This document shows, piece by piece, positions 19,320 through 27,953 of a stretch of DNA of 64,000 nt; the first letter of the stretch is position 1, and every line of letters starts with the position of its first letter. The position numbers were made by a program, and so were the translations under genes. The notes under the pieces were generated by a model. The model was not told the DNA's origin, made no database searches, and saw only the letters and a list, made by a program, of their open reading frames with translations. This DNA is from JBDHWI01 sp964590135 (lineage in GTDB: Bacteria > Chloroflexota > Anaerolineae > J036 > Brachytrichaceae): positions 6,513-70,512 of the forward strand of contig CAZPVX010000023.1 of the NCBI GenBank assembly GCA_964590135.1, read 5' to 3'.

Positions 19320-20336
19320 ATGTCTTTACAGTCTTTAGATCTGACCGATACATTTGAGGACGATCTCGACGATGCGTCCTTCGTCAAAAAGAACCGCGAC
19401 CGCCGCGCCATCAAGAAGGCCGGCGCTGAGAAACCCAAACTCACCCGCCAGTCCGAGAAAGCCGCAGAGGTGCTGAAGGAGGCGGCCGCCAGCGGCGTGG
19501 AAGCCGACGTATTCAACCCGTCTTTTGTCTGCAAGTTCTTCGAACGTGACTGGGTGGTCGAATACTTCGGCGGGTTCTACGACAACAACCTCATCAGCGA
19601 CGTGGTGGCGCGGGTGAAGGGCGGCAAGGAAGCCAACGTGTATGTGTGCGTGGCACGCCCGCACGTCGGTCCCGAGTTGCTCGCCGGCAAGCTGTACCGT
19701 CCGCGCATGTTCCGCAACCTGAAGAACGACGCCGAATATCGCCAGGGCGGCGAGTTGGTCGGCGCGGACGGCAAGGCGCTGCGCAAGGAGCGCGAGCAGC
19801 GCGCCGTCGCCAAGCGCACCAAAGTCGGCCTGGAAATGCTGCACCAGTCGTGGCTGAGCAACGAATACGGCACGCTGACGGCATTGCACGCCGCCGGCGC
19901 GCTGGTGCCGCAGGTGTTCGCCAACAGCGAAAACGCGCTGCTGATGGAATACCTCGGCGAGCGCGGGCAGCCGGCGCCGGCGCTCAACCACGTCACGCTC
20001 GGCGATGACGAAGCGCGCAAGCTCTTTCACCTCGTCGTCGACAACATCCGCCTGATGCTCAAGCACAATGTAGTGCATGGCGATCTGTCGGCCTACAACA
20101 TCCTGTACTGGCAGGGCGACATCCGCATCATCGACTTCCCGCAGGCGGTAAACCCCTACAAAAACCCGCATGCCTATCGCATCTTCGCGCGCGACGTGGA
20201 GCGCGTATGCGAATACTTCGGCCAGTATGGCATCGAGGCGCGGCATTGGCTGCTGGCGCGCGACCTGTGGAAGCAGGTGCTGGGCGTGGAGCCTTCCGAG
20301 ACGAAGGAAATCCAGCGCGGGAGGTGGACGCGATGA
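19320..20336 (+). CDS. RIO-family serine protein kinase
   Basis: A 338-residue RIO kinase, an atypical protein kinase common in archaea and eukaryotes and present in some bacteria. The nucleotide loop reads VKGGKEANVYVC near residue 98, the catalytic loop VVHGDLSAYNILYW near residue 250, and the metal-binding loop IRIIDFPQAV just after. The N-terminal 70 residues are charged. Start ATG 19320 follows the attenuator-like leader; the frame continues upstream through the hairpins but without support. The MFS gene overlaps its stop by ATGA. Substrates in bacteria are unknown. Confidence 0.9.
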   Translation: MSLQSLDLTDTFEDDLDDASFVKKNRDRRAIKKAGAEKPKLTRQSEKAAEVLKEAAASGVEADVFNPSFVCKFFERDWVVEYFGGFYDNNLISDVVARVKGGKEANVYVCVARPHVGPELLAGKLYRPRMFRNLKNDAEYRQGGELVGADGKALRKEREQRAVAKRTKVGLEMLHQSWLSNEYGTLTALHAAGALVPQVFANSENALLMEYLGERGQPAPALNHVTLGDDEARKLFHLVVDNIRLMLKHNVVHGDLSAYNILYWQGDIRIIDFPQAVNPYKNPHAYRIFARDVERVCEYFGQYGIEARHWLLARDLWKQVLGVEPSETKEIQRGRWTR

Positions 20337-21622
20337 GGCTGCAGCGCATGAGCGCCCGGCGCGCTTTCTTCCTGCACGCGATCGTCGCTGCGCTGTGCAG
20401 CGGTTTGATCTTCACCGGGTTATCGGCCTATTACGTCCGGACAGTGGGCATGGATCCGCTCCAACTGGTGCTGGTGGGCACCGCCATCGAGCTGACGTGC
20501 TTCATCTTCGAAGTGCCGACAGGGGTGGTGGCCGACATCTATTCGCGCCGCCTGTCATCCATCATCGGCGGCGTGCTCGTGGGTGTGTGCTATGTCCTGA
20601 CCGGGCTGGCGCCGGTCTTCGCGATCATCGTCATCGCCGAGGTCATCCGCGGCATCGGTGAGACGTTCATCAGCGGCGCGTTCGACGCCTGGATCACCGA
20701 CGAGGTAGGCGCCGAGAACGTCGGGCTGGTGTTCCTACGCGGTGGGCAGCTGTGGCAGGCGGCGTCGCTGGTCGGCGTCGGCCTGAGCGTGCTATTGGCC
20801 ACCGTCGCGAGCTACAGCGTGCCCATCGTGTTGGGCGGGTTGGGCCTGATCGCGCTCAACGTCTTTCTCGCCTTCACCATGCCCGAGACGGGTTTCAAGC
20901 CCACGCCGCGCGGCGAGCGCAGCACTTTCCGGGCCATGTTCGAGACACTCCGCGATGGCGCGGTGCTGGTGCGCGCCACACCGGTGTTGCTGCTGTTGCT
21001 CGTGGCCGAAGCGATCCGCGGCGCATCTTCCGAGGGGTTCGACCGGCTGTGGGAGGCGCTCATCCTGACCGGCTACGCCCTGCCGGTCCTGTCGCTGCCC
21101 GTCATCGGCCCGCTCGACCCCATCGCCTGGTTCGCCGTGCTGGAGGTGATCGGCGCGATTCTGGCGGTCACGGTGCTCGAGGTTGCACGGCGGCGCATCA
21201 ACATGCAGAGTCACGCAGCGCTGGCCAGGACGTTGATGGCCGCGTATGCGGTCGCGATCGTCGCGACGCTCGTCCTGGCGCTGAGCGGGAATTTCGCGCT
21301 GGCGATGGCGATGCTCGTCGTGCGCGGATTGTGCTGGTCGCTGGCCGGTCCGGTCGCCGGCACGTGGCTGAACCAGAGCATCGCCGACTCGCGCGTGCGG
21401 GCCACCGTGCTGAGCATGAACAGCCAATCCAACGCCTTCGGCCAGATTGCGGGCGGCCCCATGGTTGGCGCGATTGGCCGCGGCTTTGGCATCCGATCCG
21501 CGATCGGCGTGTCCGCGTTGCTGCTCGCGCCCACCCTGGCGCTGTTCGGTCGCACGTTGCGACGCAAAGTTGAGGCCATGCCGGCCCATACGTCAGAGGC
21601 GGCTCCGGCAGGGCTGGTTTGA
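20333..21622 (+). CDS. MFS transporter, drug-efflux-like
   Basis: A 429-residue major facilitator protein with about 12 predicted membrane helices. The loop 2-3 motif is present in a variant form (GVVADIYSRRLSSIIGG near residue 65). Start ATG 20333 overlaps the RIO kinase stop (ATGA) and has GGAGGTGG upstream, so the two are translationally coupled. Family resemblance is to TetA-like efflux pumps, but the substrate cannot be read. GCCGGC density drops at this gene and stays low to about 29.6 kb. Confidence 0.85.
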   Translation: MRLQRMSARRAFFLHAIVAALCSGLIFTGLSAYYVRTVGMDPLQLVLVGTAIELTCFIFEVPTGVVADIYSRRLSSIIGGVLVGVCYVLTGLAPVFAIIVIAEVIRGIGETFISGAFDAWITDEVGAENVGLVFLRGGQLWQAASLVGVGLSVLLATVASYSVPIVLGGLGLIALNVFLAFTMPETGFKPTPRGERSTFRAMFETLRDGAVLVRATPVLLLLLVAEAIRGASSEGFDRLWEALILTGYALPVLSLPVIGPLDPIAWFAVLEVIGAILAVTVLEVARRRINMQSHAALARTLMAAYAVAIVATLVLALSGNFALAMAMLVVRGLCWSLAGPVAGTWLNQSIADSRVRATVLSMNSQSNAFGQIAGGPMVGAIGRGFGIRSAIGVSALLLAPTLALFGRTLRRKVEAMPAHTSEAAPAGLV

Positions 21623-21643
21623 GACTCTTTCTGGAGGAAACGC

Positions 21644-22558
21644 ATGACAATCACTCACGCTGATCAAGCGGCCGCCGCGCACGTCGAACGCGGCATGGCG
21701 CTTATCGAATCCAATCAGTATATCGAGGCCAAGGCCGCGTTCGAGGACGCCATCGAATGCGACGCTCGGAATGCCGCGGCCTGGAATGGCCTGGGGCGCG
21801 TGCACTACAACATTGGCACCGAGGCCGAGGCGATGGACGCCTATGAGCGCTCGATTGCGCTTGACCCGCACGATGTGCATCCGTATTACGGCATCGGCGT
21901 GTTTCTGTCATCGCGCCTCGGGGACTACGACGGCGCGATCGCCGCCTTCGAGCGCGGTCTGGCGGCCATCCCGGGCAATCTGCTGCTTGCCGATTCCATC
22001 GCCGCAACATACGCACGCATGGGAAAGGTGGATGAGGCAGTAGTTCGGCTCGAGGACGCGCGGGCAAAGGATCCTTCGGATTCCTTTGCATTGGGCTGGC
22101 TCAGTTTGCTCTACCTGCACCTCGGCCGATATGCCAATGCCGTTGAAGCCACAGCTCGCCAGATTGAATTCGGGGATGCACAAGACGGACACCGCACAGC
22201 CGGCTATGCCTACATGTTGCTGGGCCAACCTGACAAAGCCATGGCGCACCTGGAAGCTACGATCTCCGCCGCGCCAAGCGACTATGAGGTGCGTGGCGCG
22301 CTCGCCCGCTTATACCGACAGGCCGGCCGCGGTTCCGAGGCCGACGAGCACTATCGCATCGCGCAGGCGCAAGCCCAGGCCGACGGCGAGTATGGGTTGG
22401 CCTGCCTGGCCAGCGTCAGCGGCGAGACAGATCAAGCGATTGCGTTACTCGAGGTTGGGCTGGCGAAAGCGCAGGTCCAACGCGGTTGGGCGCGCATTGA
22501 TCCGGAGTTCGCATTCATCCAGAATGACCCGCGCTTCAAGGCGCTTGTAGACAAGTAG
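21644..22558 (+). CDS. Tetratricopeptide-repeat protein
   Basis: A 304-residue protein made of about seven TPR-like helix pairs; clear repeats are ARNAAAWNGLGRVHYNIG (near 43) and PHDVHPYYGIGVFLSSRLG (near 78). There is no signal peptide or membrane helix. The C-terminus EFAFIQNDPRFKALV is the short tail found at the end of many TPR or adenylate-cyclase-associated proteins. A GGAGG Shine-Dalgarno precedes ATG 21644. A protein-interaction scaffold is likely; the partner is unknown. Confidence 0.8.
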   Translation: MTITHADQAAAAHVERGMALIESNQYIEAKAAFEDAIECDARNAAAWNGLGRVHYNIGTEAEAMDAYERSIALDPHDVHPYYGIGVFLSSRLGDYDGAIAAFERGLAAIPGNLLLADSIAATYARMGKVDEAVVRLEDARAKDPSDSFALGWLSLLYLHLGRYANAVEATARQIEFGDAQDGHRTAGYAYMLLGQPDKAMAHLEATISAAPSDYEVRGALARLYRQAGRGSEADEHYRIAQAQAQADGEYGLACLASVSGETDQAIALLEVGLAKAQVQRGWARIDPEFAFIQNDPRFKALVDK

Positions 22559-22584
22559 GCACATCTGGCTTCCTTGACTTGCTC

Positions 22585-24321
22585 ATGCCACCTCGGATTC
22601 GAAAGTTCTTCTCGTATTACCGGCCCTATCGCGGCCTGCTGATAGCTGACCTAGCCTGCGCGTTCATCGTGTCGGCCATCGTCCTCGTCTTGCCGCTGTG
22701 CGTGCGCTACATCACCAAAGACGTGTTGGAAGGGGGCATACCCAACCCACTTACGCACATCTACGCGATGGGCGCGATCATGATCGCCCTCGTCCTCATT
22801 CACGCGCTGTGCAACGCGTTTGTGGACTATCAAGGCCACATGATGGGCACGCTGATGGAGAGCGACATGCGCGACGAGTTGTTCGCGCATTACCAGAAGC
22901 TGTCGTTCAGCTTCTACGACAATCACAAGACCGGCCAGCTCATGACGCGGCTGACCAACGACCTCGAGTCGTTGAGCGAGTTCTACCATCACGGGCCGGA
23001 GGACGTGTTGATCGCAACGCTCAAGTATGTCGGCACGTTCATCATCCTGCTGGCGATCAACGTCCCTCTGACGTTGATCTTGTTTTTGACGATGCCGTTC
23101 GTGCTGGCATATTCGCTCTACACCAACAAACGGCTGAACCGCGCCATGCGAGCCAGCCGTGACCGCATCGGCGACATCAACGCCCAGGTGGAAGATACGC
23201 TCGGCGGCATCCGCGTGGTCAAGTCATTCACCAACGAGGATGTCGAGCAACGCAAGTTCGCGCGCGAAAACGGCCGCTTCGTCGCCGCCCGGCGCGAGGT
23301 CTATCGCAGTGACGTGTGGTTCTATGAGCCGCTGGTCGCGTTCACTCAGCTTCTGCCGGTGATCGTGGTTGTGCTGGGCGGCATGTGGATCGTGCAGGAC
23401 GCGCTGGGGCTGCCGGATGTGCTGACCTATCTGTTGTATGTGGGCATTTTGATTGAGCCGATTCAGCGCTACGTCAACTTTGCGCGGTTGTATCAGGAAG
23501 GCGTGACCGGTTTCGACCGCTTCATGGATATGCTGGAAGTGCAACCTGACATCGAGGACGCGCCTGATGCGATCGTGCCGGCGCGTGTGTGCGGCAACAT
23601 CGCCTTTCGCCAGGTCAGCTTCAAATATCGCGAGGATCAAGATCATGTGCTGAAGAACCTGTGCCTCGACATCCGCGCCGGCGAGTATGTGGCGCTGGTC
23701 GGGCCGTCTGGTGTGGGCAAGACCACGCTATGTTCGCTCATCCCACGCTTCTATGACGTGAGCGCCGGCAGTGTGATGTTCGATGGCCACGACATCCGTG
23801 ATATTCAACTGCGAGCCTTGCGCCAGCACATCGGCATCGTGCATCAGGATGTGTATCTGTTCGCCGGCACGGTGGCGGACAACATCCGCTATGGCAAGCG
23901 CGACGCCACGCACGAAGAGATCGTCGCGGCGGCCAAGCAGGCCAATGCCCACGACTTCATCCTTGCGCTGCCGAATGGCTACGACACCGACATCGGTCAG
24001 CGCGGCGTCAAGCTGTCGGGCGGGCAGAAGCAGCGCTTGAGCATCGCGCGGGTCTTTCTGAAAGATCCGCCCATCCTCATCTTCGACGAAGCGACGAGCG
24101 CCCTGGATAACGAGAGTGAACGCGCCATTCGCGCATCGTTGGAACGATTGAGCCACAACCGCACTACGCTCGTCATCGCCCACCGCTTGTCAACGATTCG
24201 TAACGCAGGGCGGATCGTCGTGTTGACGGATGACGGCATCGCCGAGCAAGGCACGCACGACGAACTCATTACATCCGGCGGCGTCTACGCGAATCTGTAT
24301 GGCATGCAGTTGACGCTTTAG
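22585..24321 (+). CDS. ABC exporter, fused membrane and ATPase domains
   Basis: A 578-residue type IV ABC half-transporter, MsbA/Sav1866-like: six membrane helices (about residues 15-310), then an ATPase domain. Motifs are canonical: Walker A GPSGVGKTT, signature LSGGQKQRLSIAR, Walker B ILIFDEATSALD, switch His in IAHRLST. With complete sites it can act as a homodimer. Start chosen at ATG 22585. Substrate not evident; lipid- or drug-type export is typical. Confidence 0.9.
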   Translation: MPPRIRKFFSYYRPYRGLLIADLACAFIVSAIVLVLPLCVRYITKDVLEGGIPNPLTHIYAMGAIMIALVLIHALCNAFVDYQGHMMGTLMESDMRDELFAHYQKLSFSFYDNHKTGQLMTRLTNDLESLSEFYHHGPEDVLIATLKYVGTFIILLAINVPLTLILFLTMPFVLAYSLYTNKRLNRAMRASRDRIGDINAQVEDTLGGIRVVKSFTNEDVEQRKFARENGRFVAARREVYRSDVWFYEPLVAFTQLLPVIVVVLGGMWIVQDALGLPDVLTYLLYVGILIEPIQRYVNFARLYQEGVTGFDRFMDMLEVQPDIEDAPDAIVPARVCGNIAFRQVSFKYREDQDHVLKNLCLDIRAGEYVALVGPSGVGKTTLCSLIPRFYDVSAGSVMFDGHDIRDIQLRALRQHIGIVHQDVYLFAGTVADNIRYGKRDATHEEIVAAAKQANAHDFILALPNGYDTDIGQRGVKLSGGQKQRLSIARVFLKDPPILIFDEATSALDNESERAIRASLERLSHNRTTLVIAHRLSTIRNAGRIVVLTDDGIAEQGTHDELITSGGVYANLYGMQLTL

Positions 24322-24347
24322 CTGCATGCTGATGGAGGAGGCTTAAC

Positions 24348-24902
24348 ATGTTCAAAGGCGAAAGGGTTTTACTGCGGCCGATGAAGCGCGAAGACATCGC
24401 CCGCCAGCACGAGTTCAACCAGGATGCGGAGCTGTATGTGCTGGACTGCGACACCCCGCGCCCCGCGCCCATCGAGATCGCGCAAGCGAACTATGAGAAC
24501 AGCGTGAAGAAGGATGACAACACCGCGCACTTTGCGATCGAAGCCGACGGCAAATACATCGGCGGGATCACGCTGATGCACCTTCAGTCACGCAATAGGT
24601 GCGCGGAGCTGGGCATCGAGATCGGCGACCGCGCTTACTGGGGGCGCGGCTACGGACGCGAGGCCGTGAAGTTGATGCTGGACTACGGCTTCGCCTATCT
24701 CGGCCTGCACCGGATCGAACTATTCCCACACGAGAAGAACGTCCGAGCGATTCGCTGCTACCTGGCGTGCGGATTTATCGAGGAGGGTCGCGCGCGCAAA
24801 GTGCTGTGGCTGCAAGGCGAATACGTGGACGTGGTGCAGATGTCCATCCTGCGCGAGGAGTGGCAGGCAAATAGATCCTGGATTTCGGACCTGCGCGAAT
24901 GA
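24348..24902 (+). CDS. GNAT N-acetyltransferase (RimJ/RimL type)
   Basis: A 184-residue acetyltransferase. The acetyl-CoA pyrophosphate loop is RGYGREA near residue 104, and the C-terminal NVRAIRCYLACGFIEEG is typical of the RimJ/RimL or ribosomal-protein Ala acetyltransferase group. A strong GGAGGAGG-like Shine-Dalgarno lies before ATG 24348. It is the first of three acetyltransferase genes in a row and contains no GCCGGC site. Confidence 0.85.
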   Translation: MFKGERVLLRPMKREDIARQHEFNQDAELYVLDCDTPRPAPIEIAQANYENSVKKDDNTAHFAIEADGKYIGGITLMHLQSRNRCAELGIEIGDRAYWGRGYGREAVKLMLDYGFAYLGLHRIELFPHEKNVRAIRCYLACGFIEEGRARKVLWLQGEYVDVVQMSILREEWQANRSWISDLRE

Positions 24903-24912
24903 CACGTAGTTA

Positions 24913-24968
24913 CCGCTCCGAGCGCTGTCTGTAGATCAACATCTGCGTAGATTGAGCGCTCGGAGCGG
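24913..24968. repeat. 14-bp-stem intergenic hairpin
   Basis: CCGCTCCGAGCGCT (24913-24926) is perfectly complementary to 24955-24968, with a 28-nt loop. There is no T-run, so it is not a standard terminator. It may be an mRNA-stabilising or repeat element between two GNAT genes. Confidence 0.55.
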
Positions 24969-24995
24969 CTGAGTGCGATGAACGATGACATTCAG

Positions 24996-25026
24996 ACCCT
25001 CACAGAGTTTAGAACCCTGTGAGGGT
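24996..25026. repeat. 10-bp-stem hairpin just before a GNAT Shine-Dalgarno
   Basis: ACCCTCACAG (24996-25005) pairs with CTGTGAGGGT (25017-25026). The right arm abuts the purine-rich Shine-Dalgarno of the gene at 25040, so the structure could influence its translation. Confidence 0.5.
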
Positions 25027-25039
25027 GGGAGACAACAAC

Positions 25040-25603
25040 ATGCGAAGAGTGCCCATCCTCCAAACCGAACGACTGACCATCCGGCCGTTCATCATGGACG
25101 ACCTGCACGCCTATCACCGCTGCACCGAGCTGTGCTTCGAAGACGGCTCGCGCTTGAACGACCCGACGGCCATCGAAGAGGCGCGCCGCCTGTTGCAGTG
25201 GCAGGTGCTGAACGAAGAGATGCTGGCGCGGCTGTATCAGCCGCCCTACGGCGACCGCGCCATTGTCCTCAAGGCGACCGGCCAGACCATCGGCTCGGTC
25301 GGCTACGTGCCATATCTGGCGTCGTTCAAGATGTGGGACGCCGGCTACGACTCGCTTGCGTTCGGCCTGTTCTGGATGATTGACCCGGATCACCAGCGCA
25401 AGGGTTACGCGACCGAAGCCGCGCGGGCGATGATTGACTATGCCTTCGCCCACATGCACGTGAAGCGCGTGATCGCCGCGACCGAGCTTGTCAACGTCAA
25501 CTCGCAGAGCGTGATGCGCAAGCTCGGCATGCGGCTGGAGCACAACCTGGAACAGCCGGTGGAGTCGCTGCAAGTCGTCGGCGTTCTGGATAACCCGGCA
25601 TGA
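25040..25603 (+). CDS. GNAT N-acetyltransferase
   Basis: A 187-residue RimL-like acetyltransferase beginning MRRVPILQTERLTIRPF. The family's acetyl-CoA loop is HQRKGYATEAARAMIDYAF near residue 120, followed by the usual NVNSQSVMRKLGM. ATG 25040 has GGTGGGAG upstream. Its stop overlaps the next start (ATGA at 25600). Substrate unknown. Confidence 0.85.
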   Translation: MRRVPILQTERLTIRPFIMDDLHAYHRCTELCFEDGSRLNDPTAIEEARRLLQWQVLNEEMLARLYQPPYGDRAIVLKATGQTIGSVGYVPYLASFKMWDAGYDSLAFGLFWMIDPDHQRKGYATEAARAMIDYAFAHMHVKRVIAATELVNVNSQSVMRKLGMRLEHNLEQPVESLQVVGVLDNPA

Positions 25604-26115
25604 TCGCCGTCCGACCCGAACGACCGAACGACCTGAAGACGATTCACGCCGTCAACGCCGCCGCATTTGGCCGATCGCTTGAGGCCGATCTGGTGGACGC
25701 GCTGCGCGCGAACGGCCGCCTGACGTTGTCGCTCGTGGCCGAGCGCGACGGCGAAGTCATCGGCCACATCGCCTTCAGCCCGGCAACGATCTCATCGCCC
25801 GACGACGACTGGATGGCGCTCGCGCTCGGTCCGCTGGCCGTGTCGCCGGCGCATCAGCGCAGCGGCGTCGGCTCGGCGTTGGTGCGCGCCGGCCTGGCTG
25901 CATGTTTGGAGATGGGTCACAATGTGGTCTTCCTGCTCGGCCACGCGACCTACTATCCGCGCTTCGGGTTCGCGCCAAGCAAAACGAAAGGCGTGTGGTG
26001 GGCGGATCGCCCAGACGACGCGTTGCACTTCATGATCGCTGAGTTACATCCCGGCGCGCTGGCCGGCCGCACGGGCGCGATGCGCTTCGCGCCGGAGTTC
26101 GACGAGGCCTCGTAA
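25600..26115 (+). CDS. GNAT N-acetyltransferase (YhbS-like)
   Basis: A 171-residue acetyltransferase of the YhbS/predicted type: IAVRPERPNDLKTIHAVN at the N-terminus, LGPLAVSPAHQRSGVGSALV as acetyl-CoA loop near residue 72, and ATYYPRFGFAPSK near residue 120. It is translationally coupled to the preceding GNAT gene and ends 11 nt before the promoter of the ArsR-type gene. Confidence 0.85.
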   Translation: MIAVRPERPNDLKTIHAVNAAAFGRSLEADLVDALRANGRLTLSLVAERDGEVIGHIAFSPATISSPDDDWMALALGPLAVSPAHQRSGVGSALVRAGLAACLEMGHNVVFLLGHATYYPRFGFAPSKTKGVWWADRPDDALHFMIAELHPGALAGRTGAMRFAPEFDEAS

Positions 26116-26126
26116 ACATTTGCCTA

Positions 26127-26155
26127 TTGACAATTTAGCCTTGACGTGCTAGATT
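26127..26155 (+). promoter_or_regulatory. Sigma-70 promoter of the ArsR-type gene
   Basis: A perfect TTGACA (26127-26132), 17-nt spacer and TAGATT (26150-26155) read into the regulator gene. The operator array overlaps the -10 and extends downstream. Confidence 0.8.
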
Positions 26156-26201
26156 TTCAGCACGTGTGACTAAATTAGCACGTGCGACGAAATTAGCACG
26201 T
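26144..26201. promoter_or_regulatory. Operator array AGCACGT at the ArsR-type promoter
   Basis: The word AGCACGT occurs at 26159, 26177 and 26195 with an 18-bp period, and inverted as ACGTGCT at 26144. The last two copies belong to a 16-bp direct repeat GACKAAATTAGCACGT (26168-26183 and 26186-26201). The array overlaps the -10 hexamer and the transcription start, as expected for autorepression by the adjacent regulator. Confidence 0.7.
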
Positions 26202-26208
26202 CGAAGAC

Positions 26209-26895
26209 ATGAAGAAGAAAAACACCGAGCCCAAAGCCCTGCCGGATGACGTGCCGGTCGAGATGCCAGAACTACCGCGCGAGGTGCCGATCACCACGCT
26301 CAAGCAGTTCAAGGCAGTCAGCGACCCGCTGCGCACGCGCATCCTGAGCGTCATCCAGCACCAGCCGGCCACGGCCAAGCAGATCGCCGATCGGCTTGGC
26401 GCATCACCGGGCGCGATCGGGCATCACTTGAAGGTGCTGGAGGATGCCGGGCTGGCGCAGGTGGTGGCGCGGCGCGTCACGCGCGGCATCATCGCCAAGT
26501 ACTACACCCGCACCGCGCGCATCTTCGTGTTCGACCTGCCAAAGGAACTTGGCGGCGGCAAGGCATCCATCACAGACATCTTCAACACCGCCCAACGCGA
26601 GTACATGGCTGCGCTTGAGGAGAACAAGAATAAGGGCGAGGCTGCCGGAGAGGGCGAAGGTTTTGCCATGTCGGGCTTCCCGCGCGCCAGGCTGTCCGAA
26701 GAAAAGATCGAACGCTACGCCCAACGCATCCAGGTCATCATGGATGACTTTCTGGCCGAACGGCCTGACCCGGAAGGGACGTCGGTCGGCTTTTTCTACG
26801 CATTCTTCGCCTCGCCCAGTTACATGCAGACAAATCCGAAACCATTCGCCAAGCCTGCGAAGCCCGCTAAGGCCACAAAGCAGAGCCGGCCTTAG
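26209..26895 (+). CDS. ArsR-type winged-helix transcriptional regulator
   Basis: A 228-residue regulator with an ArsR-like domain near residues 28-95: FKAVSDPLRTRILSVIQ, then ATAKQIADRLGASPGAIGHHLKVLEDAGL as helix-turn-helix. It lacks the metal-binding Cys of classical ArsR and has a long C-terminal part (about residues 100-228) with a conserved-looking charged helix and a Lys/Pro/Ala tail, possibly a ligand domain. It is the first gene before an ABC-2 exporter and sits behind the repeated operator. Repression of itself and the exporter is inferred. Confidence 0.82.
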   Translation: MKKKNTEPKALPDDVPVEMPELPREVPITTLKQFKAVSDPLRTRILSVIQHQPATAKQIADRLGASPGAIGHHLKVLEDAGLAQVVARRVTRGIIAKYYTRTARIFVFDLPKELGGGKASITDIFNTAQREYMAALEENKNKGEAAGEGEGFAMSGFPRARLSEEKIERYAQRIQVIMDDFLAERPDPEGTSVGFFYAFFASPSYMQTNPKPFAKPAKPAKATKQSRP

Positions 26896-26933
26896 CGCCC
26901 ATTGCGGCTTTGCGAGAGTCACTCTTACCTGAT

Positions 26934-27953
26934 ATGCAACCTGCCATTCACGTGTGCGAACTGCGCAAGACCTACGACGCGCCCGAGCGCGAGGGTGGCT
27001 TGAAGGCTGCGGCGACCAGCCTGGTCAAGCGCAAGACGCGCCAGATCAAGGCTGTGGACGGCGTCTCGTTCTACATCGCAGCCGGTGAGGTAGTCGGCTT
27101 CCTCGGCCCGAACGGCGCGGGCAAGACCACCACGCTCAAGATGTTGTCTGGCCTGCTCTACCCCACCAGCGGCGAGGCTCTCGTGCTTGGACACACGCCC
27201 TCCAAACGCGAGAAGAGTTTCCTCAAGCAAATCGCATTGGTGATGGGCCAGCGCAATCAATTGCTGTGGGACATCCCCGCGCTCGATACGTTCGACCTGC
27301 TCCGCGCCATCTATCGCCTGCCGACGAACGAGTTCATTCAGACGCGCGACGACTTGCTCGAACTGCTTGACCTGACAGATCTCGCCAAAAAACCGGTGCG
27401 CAATTTGTCGCTCGGCGAGCGGATGAAGATGGAGATCGTCGGCGCGCTGCTGCACACGCCCAAAGTGCTGTTCCTTGACGAGCCGACCATCGGCCTGGAC
27501 GTGACGGCGCAGAAGAAGATCCGCGAGTTCGTGCGCGAATACAACCGCCGCACCGGCGCGACCGTGCTCTTGACCAGCCACTACATGGCCGACGTCGAGG
27601 CGCTGTGCAAGCGGGTGATCGTGATCCATCACGGCCGCATCCTGTTCGATGGCGCCCTCGGCGTGCTGGTCGAACGCTTCTCAGCTTACAAGACCATCGG
27701 CGTGATGGTCAACGACACTTCGCTCGATCTGAGCGCCTACGGCGAGGTGACTGCGCGCGAGAGCGACCGCATCACCCTGCGCGTGCCGAAGACGGAGACG
27801 CCGCGCGTGACGGCGCGCCTGCTGAACGACCTGCCAATCAACGACCTCACCGTCGAGTCGCCGCCCATCGAGGACGTGATCGAGCGCGTGTTCGCAACCG
27901 ACGCCGCTGCCCTCGCCGAGCCAGACGGCAAAGGAGGCGTGATGGCCCTATGA
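26934..27953 (+). CDS. ABC-2 exporter ATPase subunit
   Basis: A 339-residue ATPase of the ABC-2 (NatA/DrrA-like) group that partners with PF06182-type permeases. Motifs: Walker A GPNGAGKTT, a variant signature LSLGERMKMEI, Walker B VLFLDEPTIGLD and switch His TSHYMADVE. A C-terminal domain of about 90 residues follows. It overlaps the next gene by ATGA. It contains no GCCGGC site, unusual for this chromosome. Confidence 0.9.
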   Translation: MQPAIHVCELRKTYDAPEREGGLKAAATSLVKRKTRQIKAVDGVSFYIAAGEVVGFLGPNGAGKTTTLKMLSGLLYPTSGEALVLGHTPSKREKSFLKQIALVMGQRNQLLWDIPALDTFDLLRAIYRLPTNEFIQTRDDLLELLDLTDLAKKPVRNLSLGERMKMEIVGALLHTPKVLFLDEPTIGLDVTAQKKIREFVREYNRRTGATVLLTSHYMADVEALCKRVIVIHHGRILFDGALGVLVERFSAYKTIGVMVNDTSLDLSAYGEVTARESDRITLRVPKTETPRVTARLLNDLPINDLTVESPPIEDVIERVFATDAAALAEPDGKGGVMAL

